Positions 8,485 to 16,961 of a stretch of DNA of 43,522 bases are shown piece by piece (within the stretch, counting starts at the first letter, position 1; every line of letters begins with the position of its first letter). The stretch comes from a virus. Location of the stretch: positions 1 through 43,522 of the IMG/VR virus record IMGVR_UViG_3300027823_000002, one strand, 5' to 3'. The translations under genes were made by a program, and so were the position numbers. The notes under the pieces were generated by a model. That model saw only the letters and a list, made by a program, of their open reading frames with translations. It made no database searches and was not told the origin of the DNA.

Positions 8485-8912
8485 TTAAGCCTCCGCGCAT
8501 TTCGAAGGTCCATGCGAATTTGCGGCAGGTGCTTATTGTACGCGGGAAACATGAAAGGACGGGCAGCAATACGGCCGTCTTCACTTCCAAATTCCAGCGT
8601 AAGTGAATAAGGTTCTTTGGATACAACGTCCACCTGGTTGCCGTCAATTTCCACGCGCACCGATATTCCGCGCACGAGTGCACCGGTATTTGTTGCGGGC
8701 GCTTCCCCTGGAGCAGAGGCGGTGTGGATTCCGTATTGACGGCCGCTTTTAGGACCGCGTTGAACGGCGAGAACCGCATCATTCCGAATGCTAAAGGCGC
8801 CCTTCAAAATGATCTTCCTCTGCGTAGCAATAATTGCCGCAGCGAGTTTCTTGCCGCGCTCTTGCAAGCGCTCGACATTATTAATTGAAACGCGGATCAT
8901 TCCAAAAGCCAT
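8481..8912 (-). CDS. HK97 gp10-like neck/tail completion protein
   Basis: A 143-residue protein of the HK97 gp10 type. It shows an N-terminal helix with many Lys and Arg residues, a central S-A-P-G-E-A-P-A-T-N-T-G-A-L segment (about residues 65-78) typical of the family, then Y-S-L-T-L-E-F-G and a C-terminal A-R-P-F-M-F-P-A-Y motif. Members act at the head-tail joint or tail end. The ATG at 8912 shares one base with the upstream stop; a second Met at residue 5 is possible. Confidence 0.87.
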   Translation of the reverse strand: MAFGMIRVSINNVERLQERGKKLAAAIIATQRKIILKGAFSIRNDAVLAVQRGPKSGRQYGIHTASAPGEAPATNTGALVRGISVRVEIDGNQVDVVSKEPYSLTLEFGSEDGRIAARPFMFPAYNKHLPQIRMDLRNARRLK

Positions 8913-9253
8913 TAGGATCCCACTCCTTCCTCTGCCGTCATCTTGGTGAATTCGTGGCGCAATTCAACGTCGTCCACAAAGCGGATATTGAGAATTTTGC
9001 CGCCGACCAACAGCCGCATTTTCTCAGTGATTACCGGATTGAATCGAGTAACCACATCATATAATTTAACAACAGTAATTTGCGCATTGACATCGCGCTC
9101 GTTCCCAGAAGAGCGCTTTATTGCGCACCACAGAATAGCGCGGTTGGTCCACGTAGCAGTCTGACCGCCGTCCATTTCAGGATTAGTGACGAGCACTTCT
9201 TCCTGGAGCAGGAGCTCGGTGCGAAAGTCTTTAGTGCAATACCTGGGCTTCAT
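8912..9253 (-). CDS. Head-tail joining / head closure protein
   Basis: A 113-residue protein starting M-K-P-R-Y-C-T-K-D-F. The open frame can be extended to a TTG at 9301, but the ATG at 9253 overlaps the upstream TGA (ATGA), so I chose it. Size, charge pattern (L-L-L-Q-E-E-V near 15, K-M-R-L-L-V-G-G-K-I-L-N-I near 77) and position match the SPP1 gp16 / HK97 gp7-type stopper that closes the portal after packaging. Alternative: another neck component. Confidence 0.8.
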   Translation of the reverse strand: MKPRYCTKDFRTELLLQEEVLVTNPEMDGGQTATWTNRAILWCAIKRSSGNERDVNAQITVVKLYDVVTRFNPVITEKMRLLVGGKILNIRFVDDVELRHEFTKMTAEEGVGS

Positions 9254-9906
9254 GGGGGGTCCATAACAACGAATTGATTTAATGTAGCAGCCAATCCGCA
9301 ATTTTCGATGCAGCCGTCGCAGTCGCCGCGATTAGTGTAGAGGTAAGCGGCCAAACGCATTACGCCTAATTTCAAGCCAGCAGGCACATTACCGTTTGCA
9401 TAACCAGCTTCGTAGATAACCCTGATGCCGCCGCTTGTGCGATTAATGGCTGGCCACGTGGAACTTCCGTGCAGGCCAATCCGTCCAGGCTTCAGCATCG
9501 TTGCCGTTTGAACAACGTAATTTGAAGCATTCCAAACAGTCACGGCGTTGGCATTATCGATTGTTGCGATGGAGGTTATTGAAGCCAAAGGGGGCCGCGG
9601 CAATTCATAGAACTGCGCGAATTGCATTACATTTTGAATAGCTCCCGCGCGCACGCCGGACCACCATTCAGTATTGCCGTTGTTGAATTCCATGGGCCAC
9701 GTATCGGCGAGGAGAGTAATTGTCTTGCGAATAATTGAGATTCGGCAGTACAATTCTACCTGCTCGCGCGCGGCCGTAATCAGTAATTGCAGCGTACTTG
9801 TTTCGCTGCTGCCGTAAAGACGCAGCCACGAAGCCAATTCCGCGGCGGTAACCGGTTCATCCCCAGTCACTACCTCAGTCCAGATCTTTTGTGGCCGCGT
9901 GCTCAT
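9250..9906 (-). CDS. Head-tail connector (gp6-like adaptor)
   Basis: A 218-residue protein of the phage gp6-like / phiE125 gp8 connector family. Diagnostic features are the N-terminal E-P-V-T-A-A-E-L-A-S-W-L-R motif (about residues 17-30), an I-T-A-A-R-E-Q-V-E-L-Y-C helix near 43-54, and a C-terminal A-Y-L-Y-T-N-R-G-D-C segment. It forms the ring under the portal. Two late cysteines (D-C-D-G-C-I-E-N-C) are notable. The ATG overlaps the upstream gene's stop by one base. Confidence 0.88.
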   Translation of the reverse strand: MSTRPQKIWTEVVTGDEPVTAAELASWLRLYGSSETSTLQLLITAAREQVELYCRISIIRKTITLLADTWPMEFNNGNTEWWSGVRAGAIQNVMQFAQFYELPRPPLASITSIATIDNANAVTVWNASNYVVQTATMLKPGRIGLHGSSTWPAINRTSGGIRVIYEAGYANGNVPAGLKLGVMRLAAYLYTNRGDCDGCIENCGLAATLNQFVVMDPP

Positions 9907-10184
9907 TACTTGACTTTCTTCTTCTTGGCTTTGCCGAGCTGAACAGGCGCGGCGTCATCCGGTTTAATTACCGGCTTACCGTCGCTGTCGAGCTCTTCTT
10001 CGTCTTCGTCTTCTTCGACGTCGTCTTCGTTCATGTCGGGAACAGTGAAAGCGGCGTTGTCTTCATCGAGAACAGCGCGCAATAAGCGCTCGTCTTCGGT
10101 GTCGATTTCCTGGTCCTTGATAAAGTTCTGAATCGTAAAGCCATCCGCTGCATACGCGTAGGATTTGGTGAATCGAATTTTCAT
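9906..10184 (-). CDS. Small acidic protein of the head module
   Basis: A 92-residue protein. The first half looks folded (M-K-I-R-F-T-K-S-Y then a helix), the second half is a strongly acidic stretch (about residues 52-72, mostly Asp and Glu), and it ends in a lysine cluster (K-K-K-K-V-K). Genes of this kind between capsid and connector genes are common but unassigned. The acidic/basic tail suggests a DNA-mimic or assembly role; that is speculation. A strong hairpin separates it from the gene upstream. Confidence 0.75.
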   Translation of the reverse strand: MKIRFTKSYAYAADGFTIQNFIKDQEIDTEDERLLRAVLDEDNAAFTVPDMNEDDVEEDEDEEELDSDGKPVIKPDDAAPVQLGKAKKKKVK

Positions 10185-10215
10185 GATTTACTTTCTGGGA
10201 GGGGGAGGGAAAAGC

Positions 10216-10245
10216 GCGGCGCCTACTGGAATTAATAGGCGCCGC
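10216..10245 (-). terminator. Strong hairpin, 10-bp stem, downstream of the possible decoration gene
   Basis: GCGGCGCCTA at 10216-10225 pairs perfectly with 10236-10245 across a 10-base loop. On the minus strand it is followed by a short CTTTTCCC tract, weak for an intrinsic terminator. It lies in the 71-base gap between two late genes, so it may act as a partial terminator or an mRNA-stabilising 3' end for the capsid genes. Confidence 0.7.
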
Positions 10246-10255
10246 ATTAAATCAA

Positions 10256-10642
10256 TTAAACGCTGGGCTCAATGTGCAGATGACCCAGAACAGCAGTTGC
10301 AGCGATAGCAACAGAGGTGCCGGAATCCAGGGTGCCAATAGCGCGGATATACCGCTTGGTGCCCACATAACCAATGCGCTGCACGGTCTGCGCAACGGCG
10401 GGAGTGACAACAGTTCCGTCCAGACCAGCTGCAGCAACGTCGCCGAAAGTCGAATTGTCGTCGGAGTCCTGCAGTTTGACGGTCATAGCGCCCGCACCGG
10501 CAATTGCGCCGATGAGGAAGATAATCATTGCAGAATCGGCATTGCGCAAATCAATGCCGGCGCCGGTCTGAGTTGCGCCTGCAACAATTGGAGCAATGGA
10601 TTGGGTGATAGTCAGGCGGCTTTTAATGCCTCGAAGAGTCAT
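10256..10642 (-). CDS. Possible head decoration/cement protein
   Basis: A 128-residue protein with almost no charged residues in its first half, rich in Ala, Ile, Thr and Gly, predicted to be beta-structured. It follows the major capsid gene and is enclosed by two strong hairpins, suggesting separately tuned, high expression like the capsid itself. The pattern S-D-D-N-S-T-F-G-D-V-A-A-A (about residues 60-72) followed by Y-V-G-T-K-R-Y-I-R-A is frequent in proteins encoded beside HK97-like capsid genes. Decoration is inferred from position; no experimentally defined family was recognised. Confidence 0.7.
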   Translation of the reverse strand: MTLRGIKSRLTITQSIAPIVAGATQTGAGIDLRNADSAMIIFLIGAIAGAGAMTVKLQDSDDNSTFGDVAAAGLDGTVVTPAVAQTVQRIGYVGTKRYIRAIGTLDSGTSVAIAATAVLGHLHIEPSV

Positions 10643-10667
10643 GATGTTTTCCTTGGAAAAGAGTATC

Positions 10668-10706
10668 CACTCTCTGCCACCACCAACAAGGTAATGGCAG
10701 AGAGTG
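10668..10706 (-). terminator. Strong hairpin, 12-bp stem, directly after the major capsid gene
   Basis: CACTCTCTGCCA at 10668-10679 pairs perfectly with 10695-10706 across a 15-base loop. It starts 16 bases past the capsid stop codon. On the minus strand it is followed by GATACTCTTTTCC, so only a short T run. It may be a partial terminator or an mRNA 3' end stabiliser that favours capsid over downstream genes. Confidence 0.75.
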
Positions 10707-10721
10707 AAGTTAATTGCTAGC

Positions 10722-11990
10722 TTAGGTGCCCTGCTTGTACAGCTTGATCGCTTCGAAATTCACAACGTCACCGCCAACGCGCTTGGTGGTGTAGAAGTGA
10801 ATGTACGGCTTGTTGGTGAAGGGGTCGCGCAGAACGCGAAGACCAACACGGTCAACAATCTGATACGCTTCACTGAGGTTGCCGAAGAACAATGCGAGCG
10901 CATTGGTCGCGGGCACGGGCATATCCGGGAAGTCAACAATGCCATAGCCGAGCACGGTGCTTTGGCTACCACCATTAAAGCCGGGGCTCCAAAGGTAATT
11001 GTTTTGACCATCTTTCAATTTGCGAATTTGCGCAATGACCATACGGTTTGCACCGAAGATCGAGCCAGCAAGATAGCTCGACTTAATGCTAAACATCAAG
11101 TCAATAATCGTGTCAGCGGTGACAGCACCATTCGAGCCACTGATAACCTGCTGGAGCTGGCCAGTCTGATTGGTGCCAGCAGGATAGGTCAGAATACCGC
11201 GTGGCTTAGCAACACCATCACCGGTGAGGAAGGCGGTATTTTCCATGCGACCGAATTTGCGGCCGACTTTATCGGACAGCCACGATTCGATATTCAAGCT
11301 GCTGTCGTCGAGCAATTTCTGGGTAACGGCAGGATTCGCATACATTTCGTGCACGGGAATGCGGTACTTACCAAGCTGCGGCGTGGTGGTTTCTGGACGA
11401 GCTTGGGTTTCTCCAACCCAACCGGCGCCAGCTTCATCATTATCATACAAACCTTCGAGTGCATCAGTCGAAATGGTTTGTGAATTCGCATACGCGCGAA
11501 AGGGACTGGTTTCAAAAATCTTCTTAATCACGCGGCCGGACATGTCGGCGGTAACGGTGTAACCACCATCAGGGTCGGAAATAACCGACATTGCTTTGCG
11601 CTCGACAGCACTTGCGGACTTAACCGAGAAGCCGTCAGTTGATGCTTCACCAGCAACAATACCCTTACGCAAATACAAATTGTACGCTGCTTTGGCTTCG
11701 TTGGTGGCTTTCGCGTCGGTATTTTCATCGTCCAGCAAAGCGATGCTGCCATTACTGGAGGCAAGGCGGGCGAGGGCGGATTTGACACGCAGCAATTCAT
11801 CTTTGCGCGTGGCACTGTCGGCAAGGACGGTGTCCAGCTTTTCCAGCTTTTCCTTCAGCATCGGATCGGCAACATTGCCTTTCTTTTCCATCGCTTCGAT
11901 GCGATTATTCACTTGCTTGAATTCTTCGTGCACAGTGTTCAGGGTTTTCGTGAGACTCTTGACTTCGTCAAGCATGTCGGAATCAGCCAT
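10722..11990 (-). CDS. Major capsid protein (HK97 fold)
   Basis: This 422-residue protein forms the capsid shell. It has the classical layout: an N-terminal scaffolding-like helical delta domain (about residues 1-110, coiled coil rich in Glu, Lys and Leu), then the HK97-fold part with S-D-P-D-G-G-Y-T-V near 136, a G-W-V-G-E-T-Q-A-R-P-E motif near 190 and F-A-L-F-F-G-N-L-type strands near the C-terminus. The delta domain is expected to be removed by the protease encoded just upstream. The start is preceded by AAAGGACAATACC, a good ribosome-binding site. Confidence 0.95.
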   Translation of the reverse strand: MADSDMLDEVKSLTKTLNTVHEEFKQVNNRIEAMEKKGNVADPMLKEKLEKLDTVLADSATRKDELLRVKSALARLASSNGSIALLDDENTDAKATNEAKAAYNLYLRKGIVAGEASTDGFSVKSASAVERKAMSVISDPDGGYTVTADMSGRVIKKIFETSPFRAYANSQTISTDALEGLYDNDEAGAGWVGETQARPETTTPQLGKYRIPVHEMYANPAVTQKLLDDSSLNIESWLSDKVGRKFGRMENTAFLTGDGVAKPRGILTYPAGTNQTGQLQQVISGSNGAVTADTIIDLMFSIKSSYLAGSIFGANRMVIAQIRKLKDGQNNYLWSPGFNGGSQSTVLGYGIVDFPDMPVPATNALALFFGNLSEAYQIVDRVGLRVLRDPFTNKPYIHFYTTKRVGGDVVNFEAIKLYKQGT

Positions 11991-12026
11991 GGTATTGTCC
12001 TTTGGGTTTCTTAGGCCCGGTCGAGG

Positions 12027-12692
12027 TTATTTGACTTTGAATTCAGCAATTGCTTTGCGCAATAATGTAGCCGCTTGAATCGTTGCCGCGTCAGCTTCCC
12101 GCTCACGCAGTATTGACTTTTTCAGCAGACTAATAAAGCTCTTAGCTTCTGAGGCGCTTAAGTTTCCTGCATCCCGCAGGAATTCTTCGGCGTCCCTAAT
12201 TGACAAATCCTCTTTCAATGATTTAACAGAAAAGATTGTAGCCTGATCATTAATCGGCATGGTGGTCAGGCTTACTTCAGCCACCGAAAGCACTTCCAAT
12301 TTGCGAATTGACTTACCTTCAAGCAGCCCGCGGCTGGATTTTTTGGTGCGGTAGCCGATGGACATGCCCTTGCGCGCGCGCCCTTTCAATGCTAAATATG
12401 CGCGCTCGGCATCAGGAATTCCGTGGCCCACATAAATTTGGCCCTCAGTCAATAAGCCTTTGGCGTCAACGGACCACTCAAGGTAGTCGCCAATAACCAG
12501 ATGGGACTTGTGTTCCCACAGCATAGATGGCATTGTATTGGCGGCTTTATATTCCGCAATAGTTTCATCGAAAGCGCCGGGCTGGATAACGTCTCCAACA
12601 AAATCGACGTTGCCGAAAATTGCACCGTAGCCGGTGAATCGGCCTTTATCGTCAATTGATTTGATTTCAATAGGGATATTGAGGAAGTCCAT
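12027..12692 (-). CDS. Prohead maturation protease (HK97 U35-type)
   Basis: A 221-residue serine protease that should cleave the capsid delta domain during maturation. The N-terminus carries G-Y-G-A-I-F-G-N-V-D (residues 21-30) and G-D-V-I-Q-P-G-A-F (33-41), typical of the family. The catalytic histidine lies in W-E-H-K-S-H (H61 or H64) and the serine in K-G-M-S-I-G-Y (S111). A C-terminal helical region after about residue 155 may be the scaffold-interacting tail. It is encoded between MuF-like and capsid genes, the standard order. Confidence 0.93.
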   Translation of the reverse strand: MDFLNIPIEIKSIDDKGRFTGYGAIFGNVDFVGDVIQPGAFDETIAEYKAANTMPSMLWEHKSHLVIGDYLEWSVDAKGLLTEGQIYVGHGIPDAERAYLALKGRARKGMSIGYRTKKSSRGLLEGKSIRKLEVLSVAEVSLTTMPINDQATIFSVKSLKEDLSIRDAEEFLRDAGNLSASEAKSFISLLKKSILREREADAATIQAATLLRKAIAEFKVK

Positions 12693-12695
12693 GTT

Positions 12696-13409
12696 TTATT
12701 TCACCTTGTAAACAACCGCGCATCGGCAGTTGATAATGTTTGCAGCAGAACCAGACGGATCGCCGGGGAACATGAGCTCCTCGCCGTCAACAATAAAAGG
12801 CTCATCCAAATCCACGGTTTGTCCATCCGCTTCATTATGCGCTGGCCTTGTTCTATCATCTTCAGCTGATACCCAAACCTTTTTCAAAACAACACCGACA
12901 TTTTTAGCCACTTCTAATTGGCCCGCTTGTGCTGCTGCTTGCGATTCTGTTCTCGCAATAGTGGTAGCGCGCGCGCCTCCAACATAACGCCGCAATTCAT
13001 TGACTAAATCGGCTGTGGATCCGCTGGTTTCCGCGTTGCGCTGGATGGCTTTGTTGATTCGTTTCCTGGTGGAGTCGGATATCTCGGTGACCTTTAAGCC
13101 AGACCACTTGCCTGCGAATTCGCTCGCTGCTAATTCAAAGGAATCGTCTTTGAATTCCAAATTGAGGTAACCGAGTGACTTCAATTCGGGGCGCATTTTA
13201 TTTCCGGCCATGCGGAATGCTTTTATGTAAAAAGCAAAAAGTAATCCGCGGAGCCTATCCTCGTGCCCCCATATTGCAGTATGCGCATCGCCCGCTTTCT
13301 TGATTTGGTAAATCAAGATTCTGAATTCTCGCACAAGCTGGACCCGGAGCGTCTTCTCTAATGAGCGACGCACTAAATCCTGCCGGCGTAATTCGGAGCG
13401 CTTACTCAT
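12696..13409 (-). CDS. MuF-like head morphogenesis protein
   Basis: A 237-residue minor head protein of the Mu gpF / SPP1 gp7 type, a few copies of which bind the portal inside the head. The C-terminal domain shows the family signature: A-R-T-E-S-Q-A-A-A-Q near 155, then W-V-S-A-E-D-D-R-T-R-P-A-H and a closing N-C-R-C. Two starts are possible: 13427 or the Met at 13409, the latter giving an 8-base overlap with the portal gene, which I prefer. No toxin domain is fused to it, unlike some long MuF proteins. Confidence 0.88.
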   Translation of the reverse strand: MSKRSELRRQDLVRRSLEKTLRVQLVREFRILIYQIKKAGDAHTAIWGHEDRLRGLLFAFYIKAFRMAGNKMRPELKSLGYLNLEFKDDSFELAASEFAGKWSGLKVTEISDSTRKRINKAIQRNAETSGSTADLVNELRRYVGGARATTIARTESQAAAQAGQLEVAKNVGVVLKKVWVSAEDDRTRPAHNEADGQTVDLDEPFIVDGEELMFPGDPSGSAANIINCRCAVVYKVK

Positions 13410-14823
13410 CGGAGCCCGGCTCGTCATTATCCGCGTTATCGGTTACCTTCAGATTATTACCTACTCCCGGGGAATTGACACTACTATTCTTAGGGTCGGT
13501 CTTTAGCTTATTAGTTTCGTCAATTAAACCGCTTCCGTCCGAATTAGCATCGTCTTCAATTCCCACGCCAATTTCCGAGAGGGGGATAAGTGAACCTTCA
13601 ATGAGAATATCGTCTGCCATCGGATCTTCGTGCCGAGGATATTTCAACGCCTCGCGCTTTTCGTTGATAGTCAGGAATCGCGAGCCGGTAAGCATTTCCC
13701 ACCGTGCTTTTTGGCGGGGGAAAAGCGCTTTAATTGCATCCTCGTCGATAACCAATTCAGCACCCTGCAAATCGGGAAAGCTTGGAACCAGCCATACATT
13801 CAATGCATCCACTTCATCCTCTGAAACGGGGATAACCGTTTCCTCGTAAAAACCTACGCGCGCCTCTTCCATATTGGCGTAGGTATTATCACCAGGAATA
13901 CCGAGCATTTGACCGGGCACGCCGAAAGCCCAGGCGATTTCTCGCGCGGACATTCTGCGGCCTTCAACCTGCTCAATATCCACTGAGCTCATACCCATTT
14001 GCTGCCATTCAAGCCCGCCATCAAGAATTAAAGGGCGGCCAGCATTTTGTGCGCCTGACATTTTCTCTTCGATTTGCGCGCGCACGCGCTCGAATACTGG
14101 ATCGGGCATAAGCGCACCGGATTGGCCGGATGGCTTATACACCATCGCACCGCTCGGTCGCGCGCCCTGTTGGAGCAGCGATTTATTCCACTCGCTACTC
14201 TGATTGTGCAAATCAATAGGAAAGCGCGCTGCTTCTACTGGAGAAAGGCCGTACCAATCGTTGGTAGGGTGGAAGAATTTCAACTGCATCATCTGGCCGC
14301 TGCCATCGGTCGGATCGACTAGCCACGTTTTTTCAACGCCGCCATAATTGTAGATAAATCCAGCGGGCACGCCTAGGTCCGATGTTTTTATTGCAATGCG
14401 ATCGGGCCTGTGCGTGTACAATTCAAATGGCGGCGCAGCGTCATTCGCGCTCACGCCTTCAATGTACGAATTCCCTGAGAGCAGGAGGAACGCGGTCCAA
14501 TTTTCGCGGAGACGTCGACCGCTTTGGTAAGGATTCGGCTTCTTGAGCAAATCCAAAATTGGATGCGACGTGATTTCTTTATCACCCTTTTTCAAAAGTA
14601 GCGGCACGCGCGATACCGCGCGCGATACTAAATTCACACAGCGATAACCAACGACATTTTGCTCGTAGCCTGCCTGCGCCAAGCGATCATACTGACGCGG
14701 CGTCCATACTGGATTTGCCATTGTTAAGTATTGAATGACTGCACCGGCGGCGGATGATTTACCATCCAGCCTGGGCAACATCGCGAGAGTTAAGCGCGCT
14801 TTCAGATTTTGGATTAAACCCAT
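13402..14823 (-). CDS. Portal protein (HK97 family)
   Basis: A 473-residue protein that forms the dodecameric DNA entry ring. Typical motifs are N-P-V-W-T-P-R-Q-Y near the start, N-V-V-G-Y-R-C-V-N-L-V (about 50-60), the L-L-K-K-P-N-P-Y-Q-S-G motif near 90 and W-A-F-G-V-P-G-Q-M-L-G-I near 300. The frame extends to 14853, but only the ATG at 14823 has a good ribosome-binding site (AAGGG, 9 bases upstream) and sits one base past the terminase stop. The C-terminal 60 residues are Asp/Ser/Asn-rich and probably disordered. Confidence 0.94.
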   Translation of the reverse strand: MGLIQNLKARLTLAMLPRLDGKSSAAGAVIQYLTMANPVWTPRQYDRLAQAGYEQNVVGYRCVNLVSRAVSRVPLLLKKGDKEITSHPILDLLKKPNPYQSGRRLRENWTAFLLLSGNSYIEGVSANDAAPPFELYTHRPDRIAIKTSDLGVPAGFIYNYGGVEKTWLVDPTDGSGQMMQLKFFHPTNDWYGLSPVEAARFPIDLHNQSSEWNKSLLQQGARPSGAMVYKPSGQSGALMPDPVFERVRAQIEEKMSGAQNAGRPLILDGGLEWQQMGMSSVDIEQVEGRRMSAREIAWAFGVPGQMLGIPGDNTYANMEEARVGFYEETVIPVSEDEVDALNVWLVPSFPDLQGAELVIDEDAIKALFPRQKARWEMLTGSRFLTINEKREALKYPRHEDPMADDILIEGSLIPLSEIGVGIEDDANSDGSGLIDETNKLKTDPKNSSVNSPGVGNNLKVTDNADNDEPGSDE

Positions 14824-14824
14824 T

Positions 14825-16288
14825 TTAGCGTACCCTTGGAATAGCGGTTTCATTTAAGCGATTGAATGCGCCGGAAGAGCCATCCACCTGGTCGTCGTGA
14901 TAACCGTCGGAGGCTTTCATTTGCCCCTCATCAATAAACAAATCCAATTCGCGTAGATAAGCTGAATTCCACGCGCCACGCAATAAACAAACATTACCCG
15001 CCTCTACCTGGGAAGCGTAAGGCTTGGCTCTGACGAATTTTGCGGCGGTTACCTTGTTAATGAATAAAGCTTTGCCCGATAAATCGCGGCGCAGATCATC
15101 AATTTCTGAAACGCCAGCAGAACCTGGGTCCTGCTCAAGACCAACTTCCGTGCCCATACCATCGAGTTCTGAAGTCAATTTAATTCGGGACTTTACTTCG
15201 AAAGGACGGGCACGGAAACGGGAAACATCTGTAATGTAGAAAATGCCGCCGTGCTTTATCATATGCACGCCAGCGGTCCAGTCAGGATCAGGCGCAGCAA
15301 CGGTTTTCTCAGTCGCGGCTCTGTCCCAATACCGGATTGCATTTTCTGGAGCAGCGGGGAGCGCATCGACAATGCGGATTTTCGATATATCGAATAGCAT
15401 GCCCTGTGATTTGCTCGTGTTCCAATTACCATCGCGGAGCATGGCCCTGTCGTAGGGGTTTAATGCATCCAGCTTCGATTTGTAGGTTGGGTCCGCTTTA
15501 ATTAAAATTTTATTATCATCGAGCTTTGCGGGAATAAAGGTAAAGGATAGCGGATTCTCGTATCCTTGTGCATGCAGCTCCTCGGCGGTATCAGCCCAAA
15601 TCTCAGCGCCCGCATCAACAGCAAACCAGCGAATAATCCCCGCGCGCGCGATAATCGGATAGCCGTCTTCATCGAGCCACCATGCAATAAATTCCTTAAG
15701 CCAGCTTTCTGGGTCGGGGTTTAAGCCTCCGCGTACATACGGCCGAATGCCGCACATAGAGCGCAGGCGAGAAAGCATATAAAAGAATTGGCGCTTAGAG
15801 AATTGGGTTAATTCATCAAATGCAATTACCCCCAATTGAGCAGACTGCCAATCGTTCACAGTATCCTCATGCTGGAGCTGCGATAATTTAACCACAGAGC
15901 CGTTTGGCCAGCGCCATTCCAATAGCGAACGATTTAGCACGCCGCCCATCTTCGGAAACAGGCTTTCAGTCTCTGCGAGAAAGCCGCCTGGATTGGTAAT
16001 CATCGGAAGTGATCGCCGAAAGACCGCGCCTGCAAAACCACTGTAGCGCATTGCATTGATTCCCTGGTCGTAGGCCAATGCCCACGATTTTCCGCCGCCT
16101 GCAGCGCCACCATAAAAGGCTACGTCTGCAGGACAATTTAAGAATTGCTCTTGCGGACCCTCTTGCGGGCGGATAACGATTGACTTCTGCTTATTATCGA
16201 AAGCCACTCTCTTGAGCAGTTTTTTCGGTTTCCGCAACCATAGGGGCGTTGGTTGGTTTTCATCTACACGGCGGATTTTGAGCTTCAT
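14825..16288 (-). CDS. terL: Terminase large subunit
   Basis: This 487-residue motor ATPase and nuclease packages DNA. Walker A is G-G-A-A-G-G-G-K-S at residues 60-68 and Walker B is V-I-A-F-D-E at 154-159. The RNase H-like nuclease domain shows W-D-R-A (D322), G-L-E-Q-D-P-G-S-A-G (near 383-392) and D-G-Y-H-D-D-Q-V-D (461-469), giving the acidic metal-binding set. The start overlaps the small subunit stop by 4 bases. The packaging strategy cannot be assigned from motifs by eye; a phylogeny of this protein would indicate cos or headful type. Confidence 0.96.
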   Translation of the reverse strand: MKLKIRRVDENQPTPLWLRKPKKLLKRVAFDNKQKSIVIRPQEGPQEQFLNCPADVAFYGGAAGGGKSWALAYDQGINAMRYSGFAGAVFRRSLPMITNPGGFLAETESLFPKMGGVLNRSLLEWRWPNGSVVKLSQLQHEDTVNDWQSAQLGVIAFDELTQFSKRQFFYMLSRLRSMCGIRPYVRGGLNPDPESWLKEFIAWWLDEDGYPIIARAGIIRWFAVDAGAEIWADTAEELHAQGYENPLSFTFIPAKLDDNKILIKADPTYKSKLDALNPYDRAMLRDGNWNTSKSQGMLFDISKIRIVDALPAAPENAIRYWDRAATEKTVAAPDPDWTAGVHMIKHGGIFYITDVSRFRARPFEVKSRIKLTSELDGMGTEVGLEQDPGSAGVSEIDDLRRDLSGKALFINKVTAAKFVRAKPYASQVEAGNVCLLRGAWNSAYLRELDLFIDEGQMKASDGYHDDQVDGSSGAFNRLNETAIPRVR

Positions 16289-16701
16289 TCGCCACCGCCG
16301 TTTCGGCCATTGTCCGGCGTGTAGAATACCAATTGAGGGGTAATCGTTTTTCCCTCTTTATCGAGGAAAGTCGTGGCGGCTAGCTTGGGCTTACAATACT
16401 GCGCCAACTCCTTAGCCGCCAAGAACCTCGCCATGGGTGGGATTAAATCGATTGCCTTGTGGCGACCGCTTGGAATGAAAATCCGCTTTTCCCCGAAGGT
16501 GAATTCTTTGGCGGGTTTTGCTAATTCGTCTGCGGTCATCAGATCTAATCCAACCACATCGCCCATTGCGATTCTCGCCATGATTGCAAACGGATCGCAA
16601 CCGTGTTCGTTAATCAATTTATCGAAAATCAGCACGCCCCGATCTAGGTCGGTATCCTTGGGCGATTTAATTCCGGCTCGGGGAATGGGGGTGCGTGACA
16701 T
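16285..16701 (-). CDS. Terminase small subunit (putative)
   Basis: A 138-residue basic, helical protein, first gene of the leftward late operon and coupled by ATGA to the large terminase, the usual place of the DNA-recognising small subunit. It has P-R-A-G-I-K-S-P-K near the start and a helical centre (M-A-R-F-L-A-A-K-E-L-A-Q-Y near 88-100). I do not recognise a classical helix-turn-helix sequence, so the call is mainly positional. The ATG is preceded by GGGAG at a suitable distance. Confidence 0.75.
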   Translation of the reverse strand: MSRTPIPRAGIKSPKDTDLDRGVLIFDKLINEHGCDPFAIMARIAMGDVVGLDLMTADELAKPAKEFTFGEKRIFIPSGRHKAIDLIPPMARFLAAKELAQYCKPKLAATTFLDKEGKTITPQLVFYTPDNGRNGGGE

Positions 16702-16872
16702 GGTACTCCCACTATATCTACCTCCGTACGACTACTCTATAAGTAATCTAAGCCGATTACCTCCACCCCAATCGGCGGGCGGGATAATGTACACTGAGAC
16801 CGTCGTTTTCCTGGGAGCGCGCGGAATTGCGGAATAATCGCCGACCGTCAATCCGCCTAGAGCGTACATTTA

Positions 16873-16961
16873 ATTGATCCAATCGCTAGAAAACCTCCTA
16901 CCGGCCAAGAGTGTACATTTAATTGTCAGTCTATTGATCCAATCGCTAGAAAACCTCCTAC
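16873..16961 (+). repeat. Two 29-base direct repeats following a GTACATTTAATTG box
   Basis: The 29-base sequence beginning ATTGATCCAATCGCTAG and ending CCTCCTAC occurs at 16873-16901 and again at 16933-16961. Each lies downstream of GTACATTTAATTG (from 16865 and 16912). The second unit has an extra 11 bases between box and repeat. This may be a duplicated operator or origin iteron; two copies are too few and too close for CRISPR. Confidence 0.85.

Noticed and set aside
16787-16837. 16-codon rightward frame in the control region
   Set aside because: Its start overlaps a TGTACA box and the purine-rich sequence upstream is too close to the ATG; more likely chance.
16873-16961. Possible mini CRISPR array
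   Set aside because: Only two repeats with a short unequal spacer and no associated cas operon; the nuclease at 24861 is a replication-block gene. An operator or origin repeat fits better.
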